Positions 24,740 through 33,788 of a stretch of DNA of 45,869 nt are shown piece after piece (positions within the stretch are counted from its first letter, which is position 1; every line of letters starts with the position of its first letter). This DNA comes from Rikenellaceae bacterium UBA1749. Its GTDB lineage: Bacteria > Bacteroidota > Bacteroidia > Bacteroidales > Rikenellaceae. A program made the position numbers and the translations under genes. The notes under the pieces were generated by a model. The model did no database searches, was not told where the DNA came from, and worked only from the letters and a program-made list of their open reading frames with translations. The stretch covers positions 1-45,869 of the forward strand of contig DCHP01000071.1 of assembly GCA_002315675.1 (NCBI GenBank), given 5' to 3'.

Positions 24740-27700
24740 TTATTTGTTCTTTTTTTTCTTCTTTTCCATAATATTCCTCATTCTCTTCTTGAGGTCTTCC
24801 CAGTCATTGAATTCCTGGGTGAAATAGACTCCCATACCGCTTTCCTGTAAGCCCTGGGTCTCGTCAAAACGGTCGATTACCCTTGTGAATGCCTTTAGTG
24901 AAATATTCCCAGCTCTGTTAAGATTGTAACTGATGTTACCTCCTCCGCTAAATGGTGACTGGCGGCTACTGTATTTCGGATTCAGGAAGTATCTGCCTTC
25001 AAAGTTCAGTGTCATCCTGTTGCTCAGAAGGTTGAACTGAGTCTCCATTCCGAATTCATCTGAATTCTGTTCTGTTCTTGGCTTGTATGTAGGTCTCCAG
25101 CTGAAATTCTTGGTAGAAAGCAGGGAACTTATCTGACTTGACAGGAACTCAAATCCTGTTGTTGAAACAAACGATGTTCCCATGTTCTGCATATTTCCGC
25201 TGGTGTTCTCTGATGAGAAGGAATTTGTCAGGAACAGGTAGAAGAACTGAGTTGCCAGTGCTTCTTCGGTATTAAGTGCATTTCGAAGTACACTCTGGGT
25301 TTCAGGTGTTGCATTGGGTGCTGTTATTTCAAATGAGATAGTAGGGGAGAAGAACAATCCTGAAAGTCTGATGCCGCAGTTTATGGCTGCACTTGTACTT
25401 GCTGAGGATCTGTTGTATCCCATAAGTGGTTGCAGAGATGTGTGAACCTGGTATATTCCTGTCAGGTCAACAATAGGCTCTGTCGGATCACCACGCCATT
25501 TGATTGTACTTCCTCTTTTCAGATAGAATGTCTTGTCTGCAATGGAGAAAATCAGTCTGTAAGTACCACTATTGATATCCAAGCCTCCGTTCATTGTAAA
25601 GATGTCATTGGTCGTGTTGATGAATATATCAAGCCTTCCATTTCCTGATCCCTGAATCAGATTATTCACTACAGTGTTGGAATACTCAAGATTGGCTTGA
25701 ACATCAGGAGTCGCGTGTATTGTAAGGTCTGCTTCAAATTCTGCACTATATTTTGCCCTGGTGTTTTTATTGAAGAATTTCCTCTTCTTTATCTGCGTCA
25801 AAGTAGGCCTGGGATTATGGATACTATCCCTGAAAGTAATGAAATTATCAGGTGAATTTGTGGCTACACTTGAAAATGGCATGTTGAAGACACTTCCATG
25901 GGAAGTCCAGGCTTCTGCTTTCAGAAGAGTCTTTCTTTCATTGCCTGATATGTTGATGTTGCCATTACAGTATACCTTTCCGAAGAAAATATCATTATCC
26001 TCCTTTGTGGTGTTAAGACCTATGATTCTGTCAGAGGTAACATCCATAGAATATTTAAGTGTCCTGAAATCGTAACTGTAGAAATATCCGCTAAGGTTGG
26101 CACTGTTGCCATCCATGTCATATACAATGAGGTTATTTCCGCTTATTCTATTGTCCTTTACATCTATAGGGCCTGAAACGTGGTATCTGCATTTCGTGAA
26201 GTTCACTGTAGTGTAGAAGTCGTCAATAGTTGCCTTACCATTCAATACAGGATATATACCTTTTATAAGTTTGAAGTTGATGTCAGTGTTTGCAGTTCCT
26301 GTCATATCGATAAGGGTTCCCTTCAGTATTGGAGCAAGAAGGCACAATCTGAGCTTAGGCATTCGGACGTCAAGATCCAAGACTCTGTCCGACAGGCTGT
26401 AGAACCCTGTGACGGGCTTTGTCCCGTCATCGATGGATAGGTCAATCAACAACCTGTTTTTCTGATTGTCATAGGTACTTTCTATTTCGCAATCTCCCAG
26501 TTCTTCACCTGTGAATACAATGTCGTTTAGCTTGAGTTTCCCTTTGATTATCCTTTCCTTGAGAATGGATACCATTGATACGTTGCCGTTTGTAATGGCA
26601 GAAATATTGTATCCTGCCGGTTTTGTTATTATTGACGCAGGGGCAATGTCCAGATCCTTTATGGAAACGTTTAGTGTATCTTCCCTGCTTTTACCCGCAT
26701 TGCCGGCAATCAAGATGTCCTGTATGCCGCTTGAGAATCTAAGTGAATCAATGGAAATGCGACTCGAATCAAGTATTATTCCGTTATTTCGTATATTCCA
26801 CAGGCTGGTGTCGATTTTGATTCTGCTTGGCAGAATCTTCATTGATATGAACTTCTTGCCAGTTCCAGAACTTCTGATGTCCCCCCTTAACTCAATGTTA
26901 GCCATGTTTACAGTATCACTGAAGAAAGCCTTGAGGAAAACACTGTTGTTGTGGATGTATGATTTGAAACCTGCGCCCGTGAAACAGAATTTTCCAGCAT
27001 CAATGGTGTGTGCATTGAATATCAGAAGAAGCGAGTCCTTGTTGTTATGTGATTCCAAAGCAAAACTGTCAATGAAAGTCTTGCCTAGTGAAATGTAGTC
27101 ACTGTTTGCGTTAAGTGTGAATCTGTTTTCCTTAGGGTTGAAATAGAAGTTGACGCTGGATCCTTTTGCTATTTCAATGCCTGGAATGAAAATACTGGCA
27201 AACCTGTTGCTTTCCTTGGCAGTTAGTTTCAGACTATAGAAACCATCAGTATATACAGGACCTTCAATCTTGCTCTTTGTCTTTTTAGCAGACTTTTCAT
27301 AGGATGATACAATTTCATTTACCTCATCAAAGGATGGAATATATGTTTTTGTAAGTTGCTTGAAATATGGAATAAGATTCTTGTAACTGCTTTTTCCCTT
27401 GAGCTCGACATCTGCAAAGCCTGATGTCAGTTCAAAGAACTTTTCATTTTCGTTGTTCCTTGCTATTAGATTGATTGCACTTGATTCAATGGTATCAATT
27501 TGATTGATATAATATATGGAGTCAATTCTGGAGAATCCGCTGATATTGTCAATGTCGTTTCCCATGAAGTTTGCAGAGAACCTGGCAGTTAGTCTTGAAA
27601 TAGAATCTCTCTTGTTTACACCAAGTGCTGCGAAATCTGCGTTGGAAAGATTCATCCTGAAATTGTATGAAGGAAGACTATCATGTATGAAGTCACAGTT

Positions 27701-29215
27701 CCCGACTGCGCTGAATCTGAAATTAGGGTCCTTGCTACATGAAATATTACCTGTAAATGTCCCATTATCAATCTTTCCGTCAGCAATTATATCATGGAAC
27801 ATGTAACTTCCATAATAGAGGGAATCAAGATTGATCTGTCCGTTGGCTATTATTCCCTTGTTCATGCTGATTTTGGCTTCGGTATCTGTTGACAGTCTGA
27901 CAGTGCCAAGTTTTTTGACATTCAGGGCTTTACCTAAATGAAACCTGTTGGTTTTGACATTTCCGCTCATATGCATTGCACTGTCGGATGGGTGCATGTA
28001 GCCCTCAAGAGACACCTTCCCGCATTCTGTAGCTATCAGTGCGTTGACTTGGAAATTTTTGGTTTTCCCCTCGAATTTACCTGAAAGATCGATGTCGCCC
28101 AGTCTTGCAAGTAAATTCAATAACTGCTCTGAAATGGGCTTAATAGTGAGACCTTTCGTAACTTCCGTTATGCTTCTTGAATTGGTATGTAATTTCTTCA
28201 GGTCAAGAAAAAAACTTGCATTGTTCCTATCCCTGATGTTATTTACTTCAAGAAAAGCATCAATATTGTTTCCGCAGCTTTCTATGTCAAGATTGCTCTG
28301 TAGTTTGTTTAAGTCCCCCTTTATCTCTCCGCCTATTGTTACAATCTGCGAAAGTCCCAGTTTCTTTTTCAGGAAATAATCAAGGCATTTCAGTGCGACC
28401 TGACTGTTTTCTGCTATTTCCACATTCAGATTCAGATTGCTCTTTATTGCAGAAATGGAATCGTAAGAAGCACTTATTCTCCCAAAGCAAATTTGGGAAT
28501 TATCGACCCCCAGTGAAAGATTACATATATTAAATTCCTTGCCTGTAAAAGTAATCTTGTCTGAACAGATGGATGAAAGTGTAAAACCGCTTTTTTCCTG
28601 AAAGGAAATATTCCTTATCCTGCAGCTCATTTCATCCTTGCGGATGTCTATGTCATCGATGTCAATATTGATGTTCCTTGCAGATAAATCCTTGAAATTG
28701 ACAGTTTTTGGTGTCGGGATGCCTAAGCTGTCTATCATCTTTACGCTGATGTTTTCAAGGTGAAGGTTTTTTGCATTTACTCCTATATCGAACTTCCTTG
28801 GCTCTTTGGGCTTTAGTTTTTCAAAGACTTTCTTAAGATTTGTAATACGGTCTTTGCCTTTTCTGATATTCAGATTTCCATTTGAGAGACTTACCCTTCC
28901 AAGAATTATCTCTTTGCTGAGGGGGCTTATTCCTTTTATTGTGACATCAACATTGTCAGCATAAATCATGGTGTCCCCACTGTAGTCCTCAATATAGACC
29001 TTGGAACACTGCACCCTGTCAAAGAAAGAAATGTTGATATTACCGATATCGAAACGGGTTCCGGTCTTTTCAGACAGGATTGCAGTTGCCTTTCCGGCAA
29101 CCATGTTCTGAACAAAACTTATCTGAAGTAATATAGAAATTGCCAACAATAAAACTGCAATCGCTATAATTAATCCTGAAACCCCTTTAATAAAAGCAAT
29201 AAATACTTTTTTCAC
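24740..29215 (-). CDS. tamB: TamB-like translocation/assembly module (DUF490)
   Basis: A 1491-residue protein with one N-terminal membrane helix (about 10-32), then a very long periplasmic stretch of repeating beta strands typical of AsmA/TamB bridge proteins, and the DUF490/TamB domain in the last 350-400 residues (TNDIFTMNGGLDINSGTYRL; IKWRGDPTEPIVDLTGIYQV; LSSQISSLLSTKNFSWRPTY). TamB-family proteins form a hydrophobic groove that bridges inner and outer membrane and are linked to phospholipid transport and outer-membrane protein assembly. No tamA/BamA-type gene is next to it. The C terminus is very Lys-rich. It is divergent from tsaD with overlapping promoters. Confidence 0.9.
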   Translation of the reverse strand: MKKVFIAFIKGVSGLIIAIAVLLLAISILLQISFVQNMVAGKATAILSEKTGTRFDIGNINISFFDRVQCSKVYIEDYSGDTMIYADNVDVTIKGISPLSKEIILGRVSLSNGNLNIRKGKDRITNLKKVFEKLKPKEPRKFDIGVNAKNLHLENISVKMIDSLGIPTPKTVNFKDLSARNINIDIDDIDIRKDEMSCRIRNISFQEKSGFTLSSICSDKITFTGKEFNICNLSLGVDNSQICFGRISASYDSISAIKSNLNLNVEIAENSQVALKCLDYFLKKKLGLSQIVTIGGEIKGDLNKLQSNLDIESCGNNIDAFLEVNNIRDRNNASFFLDLKKLHTNSRSITEVTKGLTIKPISEQLLNLLARLGDIDLSGKFEGKTKNFQVNALIATECGKVSLEGYMHPSDSAMHMSGNVKTNRFHLGKALNVKKLGTVRLSTDTEAKISMNKGIIANGQINLDSLYYGSYMFHDIIADGKIDNGTFTGNISCSKDPNFRFSAVGNCDFIHDSLPSYNFRMNLSNADFAALGVNKRDSISRLTARFSANFMGNDIDNISGFSRIDSIYYINQIDTIESSAINLIARNNENEKFFELTSGFADVELKGKSSYKNLIPYFKQLTKTYIPSFDEVNEIVSSYEKSAKKTKSKIEGPVYTDGFYSLKLTAKESNRFASIFIPGIEIAKGSSVNFYFNPKENRFTLNANSDYISLGKTFIDSFALESHNNKDSLLLIFNAHTIDAGKFCFTGAGFKSYIHNNSVFLKAFFSDTVNMANIELRGDIRSSGTGKKFISMKILPSRIKIDTSLWNIRNNGIILDSSRISIDSLRFSSGIQDILIAGNAGKSREDTLNVSIKDLDIAPASIITKPAGYNISAITNGNVSMVSILKERIIKGKLKLNDIVFTGEELGDCEIESTYDNQKNRLLIDLSIDDGTKPVTGFYSLSDRVLDLDVRMPKLRLCLLAPILKGTLIDMTGTANTDINFKLIKGIYPVLNGKATIDDFYTTVNFTKCRYHVSGPIDVKDNRISGNNLIVYDMDGNSANLSGYFYSYDFRTLKYSMDVTSDRIIGLNTTKEDNDIFFGKVYCNGNINISGNERKTLLKAEAWTSHGSVFNMPFSSVATNSPDNFITFRDSIHNPRPTLTQIKKRKFFNKNTRAKYSAEFEADLTIHATPDVQANLEYSNTVVNNLIQGSGNGRLDIFINTTNDIFTMNGGLDINSGTYRLIFSIADKTFYLKRGSTIKWRGDPTEPIVDLTGIYQVHTSLQPLMGYNRSSASTSAAINCGIRLSGLFFSPTISFEITAPNATPETQSVLRNALNTEEALATQFFYLFLTNSFSSENTSGNMQNMGTSFVSTTGFEFLSSQISSLLSTKNFSWRPTYKPRTEQNSDEFGMETQFNLLSNRMTLNFEGRYFLNPKYSSRQSPFSGGGNISYNLNRAGNISLKAFTRVIDRFDETQGLQESGMGVYFTQEFNDWEDLKKRMRNIMEKKKKKNK

Positions 29216-29223
29216 TATCTTTG
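29216..29223 (+). promoter_or_regulatory. -7 promoter element of tsaD
   Basis: TATCTTTG matches TAnnTTTG; transcription would start near 29230, about 32 nt before the tsaD ATG. It lies immediately upstream of the tamB start on the other strand. A clear -33 element is not visible. Confidence 0.45.
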
Positions 29224-29244
29224 TAACTCAACAAATTCAATAAG

Positions 29245-29252
29245 CAAAGTTA
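29245..29252 (-). promoter_or_regulatory. -7 promoter element of tamB
   Basis: On the minus strand TAACTTTG matches TAnnTTTG; transcription would start near 29239, about 24 nt before the tamB ATG at 29215. With the tsaD element at 29216 it forms a compact overlapping divergent promoter pair within 46 bp. Confidence 0.45.
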
Positions 29253-29261
29253 ATTCTTTTT

Positions 29262-30284
29262 ATGGAAATTTCGATATTGGGAATAGAATCTTCATGTGAT
29301 GATACATCTGCTGCTGTGGTCCGTGATGGGAAACTCCTGTCAAATGTCATAGCATCCCAGAAGGTTCATGCACAGTATGGAGGTGTCGTTCCGGAACTTG
29401 CAAGTCGTGCGCATGGTATGAATATACTTCCTGTCGTTGATGTCGCACTCCGCAATGCCGGTATTGGTATTGAAAAAATAGATGCAGTTGCCTTTACAAG
29501 GGGACCTGGATTGATGGGATCACTTCTTGTGGGAACATCATTTGCCAAGGGCTTGTCAATATCAAGGGATATCCCTCTGATAGAGGTGAATCACCTTCAG
29601 GGCCACATCTTTTCAAACTTTGTCGATATTCCAGATGAACCTCGCCCAATGCCTCAATTCCCTTTCATATGTCTTCTTGTCTCAGGTGGACACACGCAGA
29701 TTCTTGTAATAAGGGATTACTTTGACCTGGAAATAGTGGCTTCAACCATTGACGATGCGGCTGGTGAAGCTTTTGACAAATGTGCAAAGATAATGGGGTT
29801 GCCTTATCCTGGTGGACCAGAAATAGACCGTTTGTCAAAAATAGGTGATTGCAAGGCTTTCAGTTTTGCAAAACCCCATGTTGCTGACGATGAATTCAGT
29901 TTCTCTGGTTTAAAGACATCGTTCCTCTATTTTCTCAGGGATCAGATAGCTGAAGATCCTGATTTTATAGAAAACCATAAAGCCGATCTTGCGGCTTCCC
30001 TGCAACATACAATCATTGAAATACTAATTCAGAAACTTCTGAAGGCTGTGAAAAAATATGATATCCAAAGGGTTGCCATAGGAGGAGGTGTGTCTGCCAA
30101 TGGCGGACTTCGTGAAGCCATTGCGGCAGAAGGCATCAAGCGAGGCTGGGAAACATTCATACCCCCACTTAAACTTACGACAGACAACGCAGCGATGATA
30201 GCTACGACAGGATATTACAAATACCTTCAATCTGATTTCGCTCCGATTGATATTGCTCCTTTAACCAGGGGACTTTTCCATTAA
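29262..30284 (+). CDS. tsaD: tRNA N6-adenosine threonylcarbamoyltransferase TsaD
   Basis: Transfers the threonylcarbamoyl group to A37 of ANN-decoding tRNAs, working with TsaB and TsaE. The 340-residue protein shows the N-terminal GIESSCDDTS motif (7-16), the metal-binding HxxxH (VNHLQGH, about 109-115), LLVSGGHTQ, GEAFDKCAK and the C-terminal TTDNAAMIA motif. It has the full family length. A lipoprotein peptidase gene follows 13 nt downstream on the same strand. Confidence 0.97.
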   Translation: MEISILGIESSCDDTSAAVVRDGKLLSNVIASQKVHAQYGGVVPELASRAHGMNILPVVDVALRNAGIGIEKIDAVAFTRGPGLMGSLLVGTSFAKGLSISRDIPLIEVNHLQGHIFSNFVDIPDEPRPMPQFPFICLLVSGGHTQILVIRDYFDLEIVASTIDDAAGEAFDKCAKIMGLPYPGGPEIDRLSKIGDCKAFSFAKPHVADDEFSFSGLKTSFLYFLRDQIAEDPDFIENHKADLAASLQHTIIEILIQKLLKAVKKYDIQRVAIGGGVSANGGLREAIAAEGIKRGWETFIPPLKLTTDNAAMIATTGYYKYLQSDFAPIDIAPLTRGLFH

Positions 30285-30297
30285 ACTTAATTCAGGT

Positions 30298-32283
30298 ATG
30301 AAAAAAATATTAACAATTCTTTCAGTTATGGCACTTATTACATCATGTAATAAACAGACAAACGATGAGTTCAAATGGCAGATTGATCGTTTTGATGACA
30401 TTAAAATATTGCGTTATAAGGTAGATGGCTTCGAGAATCTCTCCCTTAAGCAGAAACAGATGATCTATTATCTTTCAGAGGCTGCTGTTGCAGGACGTGA
30501 TATCGTATTTGACCAGAACTGCAAGTATAACCTGCAGATCCGTCGGTTACTTGAACATATCTACAAAAATTACACGGGTGACAGGAACAGGGAAGATTTC
30601 CAGGCATTTGAAATCTATCTTAAAAAGGTGTGGTTCGCAAACGGGATTCATCATCATTATTCAAACGATAAATTCATTCCAAAGTTCAGTGAAGAGTATC
30701 TCCGGAGTCTTGTAGCTGAAACAAGTGTCCAGTGTGAAGATATTGATACCCTGTGCTCTGTAATATTCAATCCTGCGCTTCTGTCAAAGAAAGTATCCCA
30801 GGATGTTTCATCAGATATTGTCCTAAATTCTGCAGTCAACTTCTATGAAGGTGTAAATCAGAAAGAGGTGGAAGATTTCTATGCGCTATTGGATGCTACT
30901 GATGATCCATGCCCAATATCTTATGGACTGAACAGCCGCCTTGTCAAGAAGGATGGTAAGATTGAAGAGGAAGTCTACAAAATAGGGGGCCTATATTCTT
31001 CAGCAATTGAAAAGATTGTAGAAAACCTGCAGAAAGCATCTGAAGTAGCCGAGAACGACCTCCAGAAAAACACCATTCAGGACCTTATTTCATATTACCG
31101 TTCAGGTGATCTTAGAACATTTGACAAATACAGCATTGCATGGCTTCAGGATACTTTATCATCAGTTGACTTCGTAAATGGATTCATTGAAGTATATAGT
31201 GACCCTCTTGGAAGAAAGGCGTCATGGGAGGCAATTGTTGATTTCAAGGACGAAGAGGCTACAAAACGTACAGAACTATTGTCTTCAAACGCTCAGTGGT
31301 TCGAAGACAATTCTCCGGTCGATCCAAGATTCAAGAAACCTGTCGTCAAAGGTGTTTCTGCCAAAGTCATTGTGGGTGCCTTTATAGGTGGTGACGACTA
31401 CCCAGCCACTGCAATCGGTATCAATCTTCCAAATGCTGACTGGATCCGTAAGGAATATGGCTCAAAATCCGTTACCATCGGTAACTTTACCTATGCATAC
31501 GAAAAGGAATCACAGGCAAGCGGATACGGCAAGGAATTCTACACCCCAGAGCAATTGGAAAGAATTACACAGTATGGCGCAGCTGCTTCAGATGTTGAGG
31601 TTGACCTTCATGAATGCCTTGGTCATGGAAGTGGCCAGCTCCTGCCATCAGTAACAGGAACGGAACTGAAGAGCTACTCATCTTCCCTTGAGGAGACACG
31701 TGCGGAACTTTTTGCACTTTACTATATTGCAGACCAGAAACTTGTAGACCTTGGAATTTTAAGTTCTCTTGAAGGAGCATGGGCTGAATACGATAAATTT
31801 ATCTTCAATGGCATCATGGGGCAGCTGACAAGAATCAAACCTGGTGACAATATTGAGGAAGCCCATATGAGAAGCCGCCAGCTGATAGGAAACTGGGCGT
31901 ATGAACTCGGAAAATCTGAAAATGTAATTGAAAAGAAAACGATTGAAGGCAGGACATTCATTGTTATCAATGATTACCAGAAACTACGTTCAATTTTTGC
32001 GGAGATGCTTGCAGAAATCCAGAGACTCAAGAGTGAAGGTGATTATGAGGCCGGAAAGAATCTTATAGAAACATATGCCGTTGCCGTTGACCAGAAACTT
32101 CACATGGAAATATTGGATAGATATTCAAAACTGGGTATTGCCCCTTATTCAGGTTTTGTTAATCCTGTCTACACACCTCAATTTGATGCAGAGGGGAATA
32201 TTACGGACGTAATTGTATCTTATGACCAGGACTTTGTATCCCAGCAACTTGATTATTCAGAGAACCATTCATTCCTGAAATAG
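30298..32283 (+). CDS. Dipeptidyl peptidase III-like (M49) lipoprotein
   Basis: Zinc exopeptidase predicted to remove dipeptides from peptide N termini. The 661-residue protein has a lipoprotein signal peptide (LITSC, acylated Cys17), so it acts outside the inner membrane, whereas many DPP III enzymes are cytosolic. The M49 zinc motif is HECLGH (His438, Glu439, His443), with the third ligand in EETRAE (about 465-470). It follows tsaD by 13 nt. The six residues from the lipid Cys, CNKQTN, are encoded by the same 18 nt as in the lipoprotein at 43113. Confidence 0.92.
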   Translation: MKKILTILSVMALITSCNKQTNDEFKWQIDRFDDIKILRYKVDGFENLSLKQKQMIYYLSEAAVAGRDIVFDQNCKYNLQIRRLLEHIYKNYTGDRNREDFQAFEIYLKKVWFANGIHHHYSNDKFIPKFSEEYLRSLVAETSVQCEDIDTLCSVIFNPALLSKKVSQDVSSDIVLNSAVNFYEGVNQKEVEDFYALLDATDDPCPISYGLNSRLVKKDGKIEEEVYKIGGLYSSAIEKIVENLQKASEVAENDLQKNTIQDLISYYRSGDLRTFDKYSIAWLQDTLSSVDFVNGFIEVYSDPLGRKASWEAIVDFKDEEATKRTELLSSNAQWFEDNSPVDPRFKKPVVKGVSAKVIVGAFIGGDDYPATAIGINLPNADWIRKEYGSKSVTIGNFTYAYEKESQASGYGKEFYTPEQLERITQYGAAASDVEVDLHECLGHGSGQLLPSVTGTELKSYSSSLEETRAELFALYYIADQKLVDLGILSSLEGAWAEYDKFIFNGIMGQLTRIKPGDNIEEAHMRSRQLIGNWAYELGKSENVIEKKTIEGRTFIVINDYQKLRSIFAEMLAEIQRLKSEGDYEAGKNLIETYAVAVDQKLHMEILDRYSKLGIAPYSGFVNPVYTPQFDAEGNITDVIVSYDQDFVSQQLDYSENHSFLK

Positions 32284-32510
32284 AAGGTTTCAGGACATTC
32301 CTTTCATTGACTCCAAAAGATTACACCAACTTTCAGGATACGAACAGTTGAACTTTGATTGATCCAAGTAACTGTTTTCATAAAATTACGCCAACATCCT
32401 GACTTGTCGCAGGATTATGAAAAATAATCATCGGTTCACAGGAAAAAACAGTTTTGTCATAAAATTGTACTTATTTCTTGACTTGAAGCAGGTTTCTTAA
32501 ATCCATTTTT
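32284..32510 (+). repeat. Intergenic region with degenerate short repeats
   Basis: Three partly similar units are seen: near 32317-32360 (TTACACCAAC, then AACAGTTG), 32370-32425 (AACTGTTTT, CATAAAATTACGCCAAC, CTGACTTG, GCAGG) and 32446-32502 (AACAGTTTT, TCATAAAATT, CTTGACTTG, AGCAGG). Spacing is about 65-78 nt. The middle unit contains a small hairpin (TCCTG/CAGGA). They may be old duplications or structured 3' sequence of the peptidase transcript. Confidence 0.35.
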
Positions 32511-32519
32511 GGAACAAAA

Positions 32520-32551
32520 TTTGTTTCTCAGTCAAAACATAGTTACCTTTG
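32520..32551 (+). promoter_or_regulatory. Promoter of the ferredoxin gene
   Basis: TTTG at 32520-32523 and TACCTTTG at 32544-32551 with a 20-nt spacer: a full match to the Bacteroidetes -33/-7 consensus. Predicted transcription start is near 32558, about 32 nt before the ATG. Confidence 0.8.
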
Positions 32552-32589
32552 CAGAAGGTAAAAATACAAACAACTAAAATATTAAGACA

Positions 32590-32763
32590 ATGGCTTACAA
32601 AATAGCAGAAGACCTGTGTGCAGCTTGTGGCACATGTATTGATGAATGTCCTGTTGGAGCAATTTCTGCAGGTGATGTTTACTCTATTGATCCCGCAATG
32701 TGTACCGAATGCGGTACATGTGCTGGTGTTTGCCCAGTTGAGGCAATTTCACTAGAGGACTAG
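32590..32763 (+). CDS. 2[4Fe-4S] ferredoxin, 57 residues
   Basis: Small soluble electron carrier of the clostridial/bacterial type. The start MAYKIAEDL leads into the first cluster motif C-AA-C-GT-C-IDE-CP (Cys10, 13, 16, 20) and the second, C-TE-C-GT-C-AGV-CP (Cys38, 41, 44, 48), giving all eight ligands for two cubane clusters. Such ferredoxins serve low-potential reactions such as pyruvate:ferredoxin oxidoreductase in anaerobes. It has its own consensus promoter and a terminator 27 nt after the stop, so it is a single-gene, probably abundant transcript and not part of the downstream island. Confidence 0.95.
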   Translation: MAYKIAEDLCAACGTCIDECPVGAISAGDVYSIDPAMCTECGTCAGVCPVEAISLED

Positions 32764-32789
32764 TTCTTTAGTTTAACCTAGTATATCAT

Positions 32790-32816
32790 AATCCCTCAAC
32801 TTATTCTTGGGGGATT
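32790..32816 (+). terminator. Terminator of the ferredoxin gene
   Basis: AATCCCTCAA (32790-32799) pairs with TTGGGGGATT (32807-32816): 10 bp with one wobble, loop of 7 nt, followed by TTGTGTTG. It covers the TTG at 32807 that would extend the next reading frame upstream, supporting the ATG at 32831 for that gene. Confidence 0.7.
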
Positions 32817-32830
32817 TTGTGTTGATAGAT

Positions 32831-33706
32831 ATGGACCATTATTTTAGAGTTGCAAATCATAATTTTGCTGTTCTCTCAGAAGATGAATCTCTTCTTGAAG
32901 GTCAGCTTTCCAATTATGAACCTTTCAGAATCCAGAAGAGTGATAATCTGATTTTCACTTTTTCCATAGTAGGTGATATTGACATCTCAGGTGCAACACC
33001 TGTTTATATTGATAATTCCGGTGAATTAGATATGTCAAGGATTGACCTATACAGGAAAGATGGTGACTGGATTTTTGAAATAGCTCCGGTAAAGGGTGTT
33101 CCTGTCTGTGCCAGGATCCAGCTTTCCAATGACTACAAGGTTGCCCGTCTTCAAGTCCTTTCCGTAAAGAAAAGCACAATCAAATTCTCTTTGAATACTG
33201 CGCTGATGCTTACTTTCGCTTTCAGGACAGCATCGGAGGATACACTTGAAATGCACTCGTCAGTCATTAAAAAAGACGGTAAAGGCTATATGTTCCTTGG
33301 GAAGAGTGGAACGGGGAAGAGTACTCATAGTTCGCTTTGGATGAAATATATAGAAGGATGCACTCTGCTCAATGATGATAATCCTATTATCAGGATTATC
33401 GATGGAAAGTCATATGTTTTCGGTTCTCCATGGAGCGGTAAGACGCCTTGCTATAAACAGGATAATGTCGAAATAGGTGCAATAGTGTCTCTTCAGCAGT
33501 ATCCTGAAAATATAATAAGAAAACAATCTGCAATAGAGTCATATGCTGCATTGTATTCATCATGTTCCGGTTTCAAGGCAGAAAAGTCCATGGCTGATGC
33601 CTTGCATGGAACAATGGAAAAAATAGCTTTGTCAGTTCCTTTCTATCATCTTCAATGTCTTCCCGACGAGCAAGCCGCATTGTTGTGCTATCGTACTGTC
33701 AAATAG
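32831..33706 (+). CDS. HPr-kinase/PEPCK-like ATPase of a putative peptide-modification locus
   Basis: A 291-residue protein with a mixed N-terminal domain (about 1-140) and a C-terminal HprK-like P-loop domain: GKSGTGKST at 157-165, LLNDDNPI with the paired acidic residues about 25 residues later, and a GSPWSGKTP loop. HprK proteins phosphorylate serine on HPr; related stand-alone domains in lasso-peptide clusters phosphorylate the precursor peptide. No HPr partner gene is nearby, so a role as peptide kinase is inferred from the PqqD-like, nucleotidyltransferase and exporter neighbours. Start ATG 32831 is preferred over TTG 32807, which lies in a terminator stem. It is the first gene of the island; no clear promoter was seen. 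Confidence 0.75.
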   Translation: MDHYFRVANHNFAVLSEDESLLEGQLSNYEPFRIQKSDNLIFTFSIVGDIDISGATPVYIDNSGELDMSRIDLYRKDGDWIFEIAPVKGVPVCARIQLSNDYKVARLQVLSVKKSTIKFSLNTALMLTFAFRTASEDTLEMHSSVIKKDGKGYMFLGKSGTGKSTHSSLWMKYIEGCTLLNDDNPIIRIIDGKSYVFGSPWSGKTPCYKQDNVEIGAIVSLQQYPENIIRKQSAIESYAALYSSCSGFKAEKSMADALHGTMEKIALSVPFYHLQCLPDEQAALLCYRTVK

Positions 33707-33788
33707 TGATTCATTCTCATTGCTAAGAAGCTGAACTCTAAAAATTTTACTACAAAACCTACGCAAATAGTAAAGGATTAATGCTTTT

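Noticed and set aside
32807..32830. TTG start for the HPr-kinase-like protein
   Set aside because: It falls in the right arm of the ferredoxin terminator; the ATG at 32831 is more likely.
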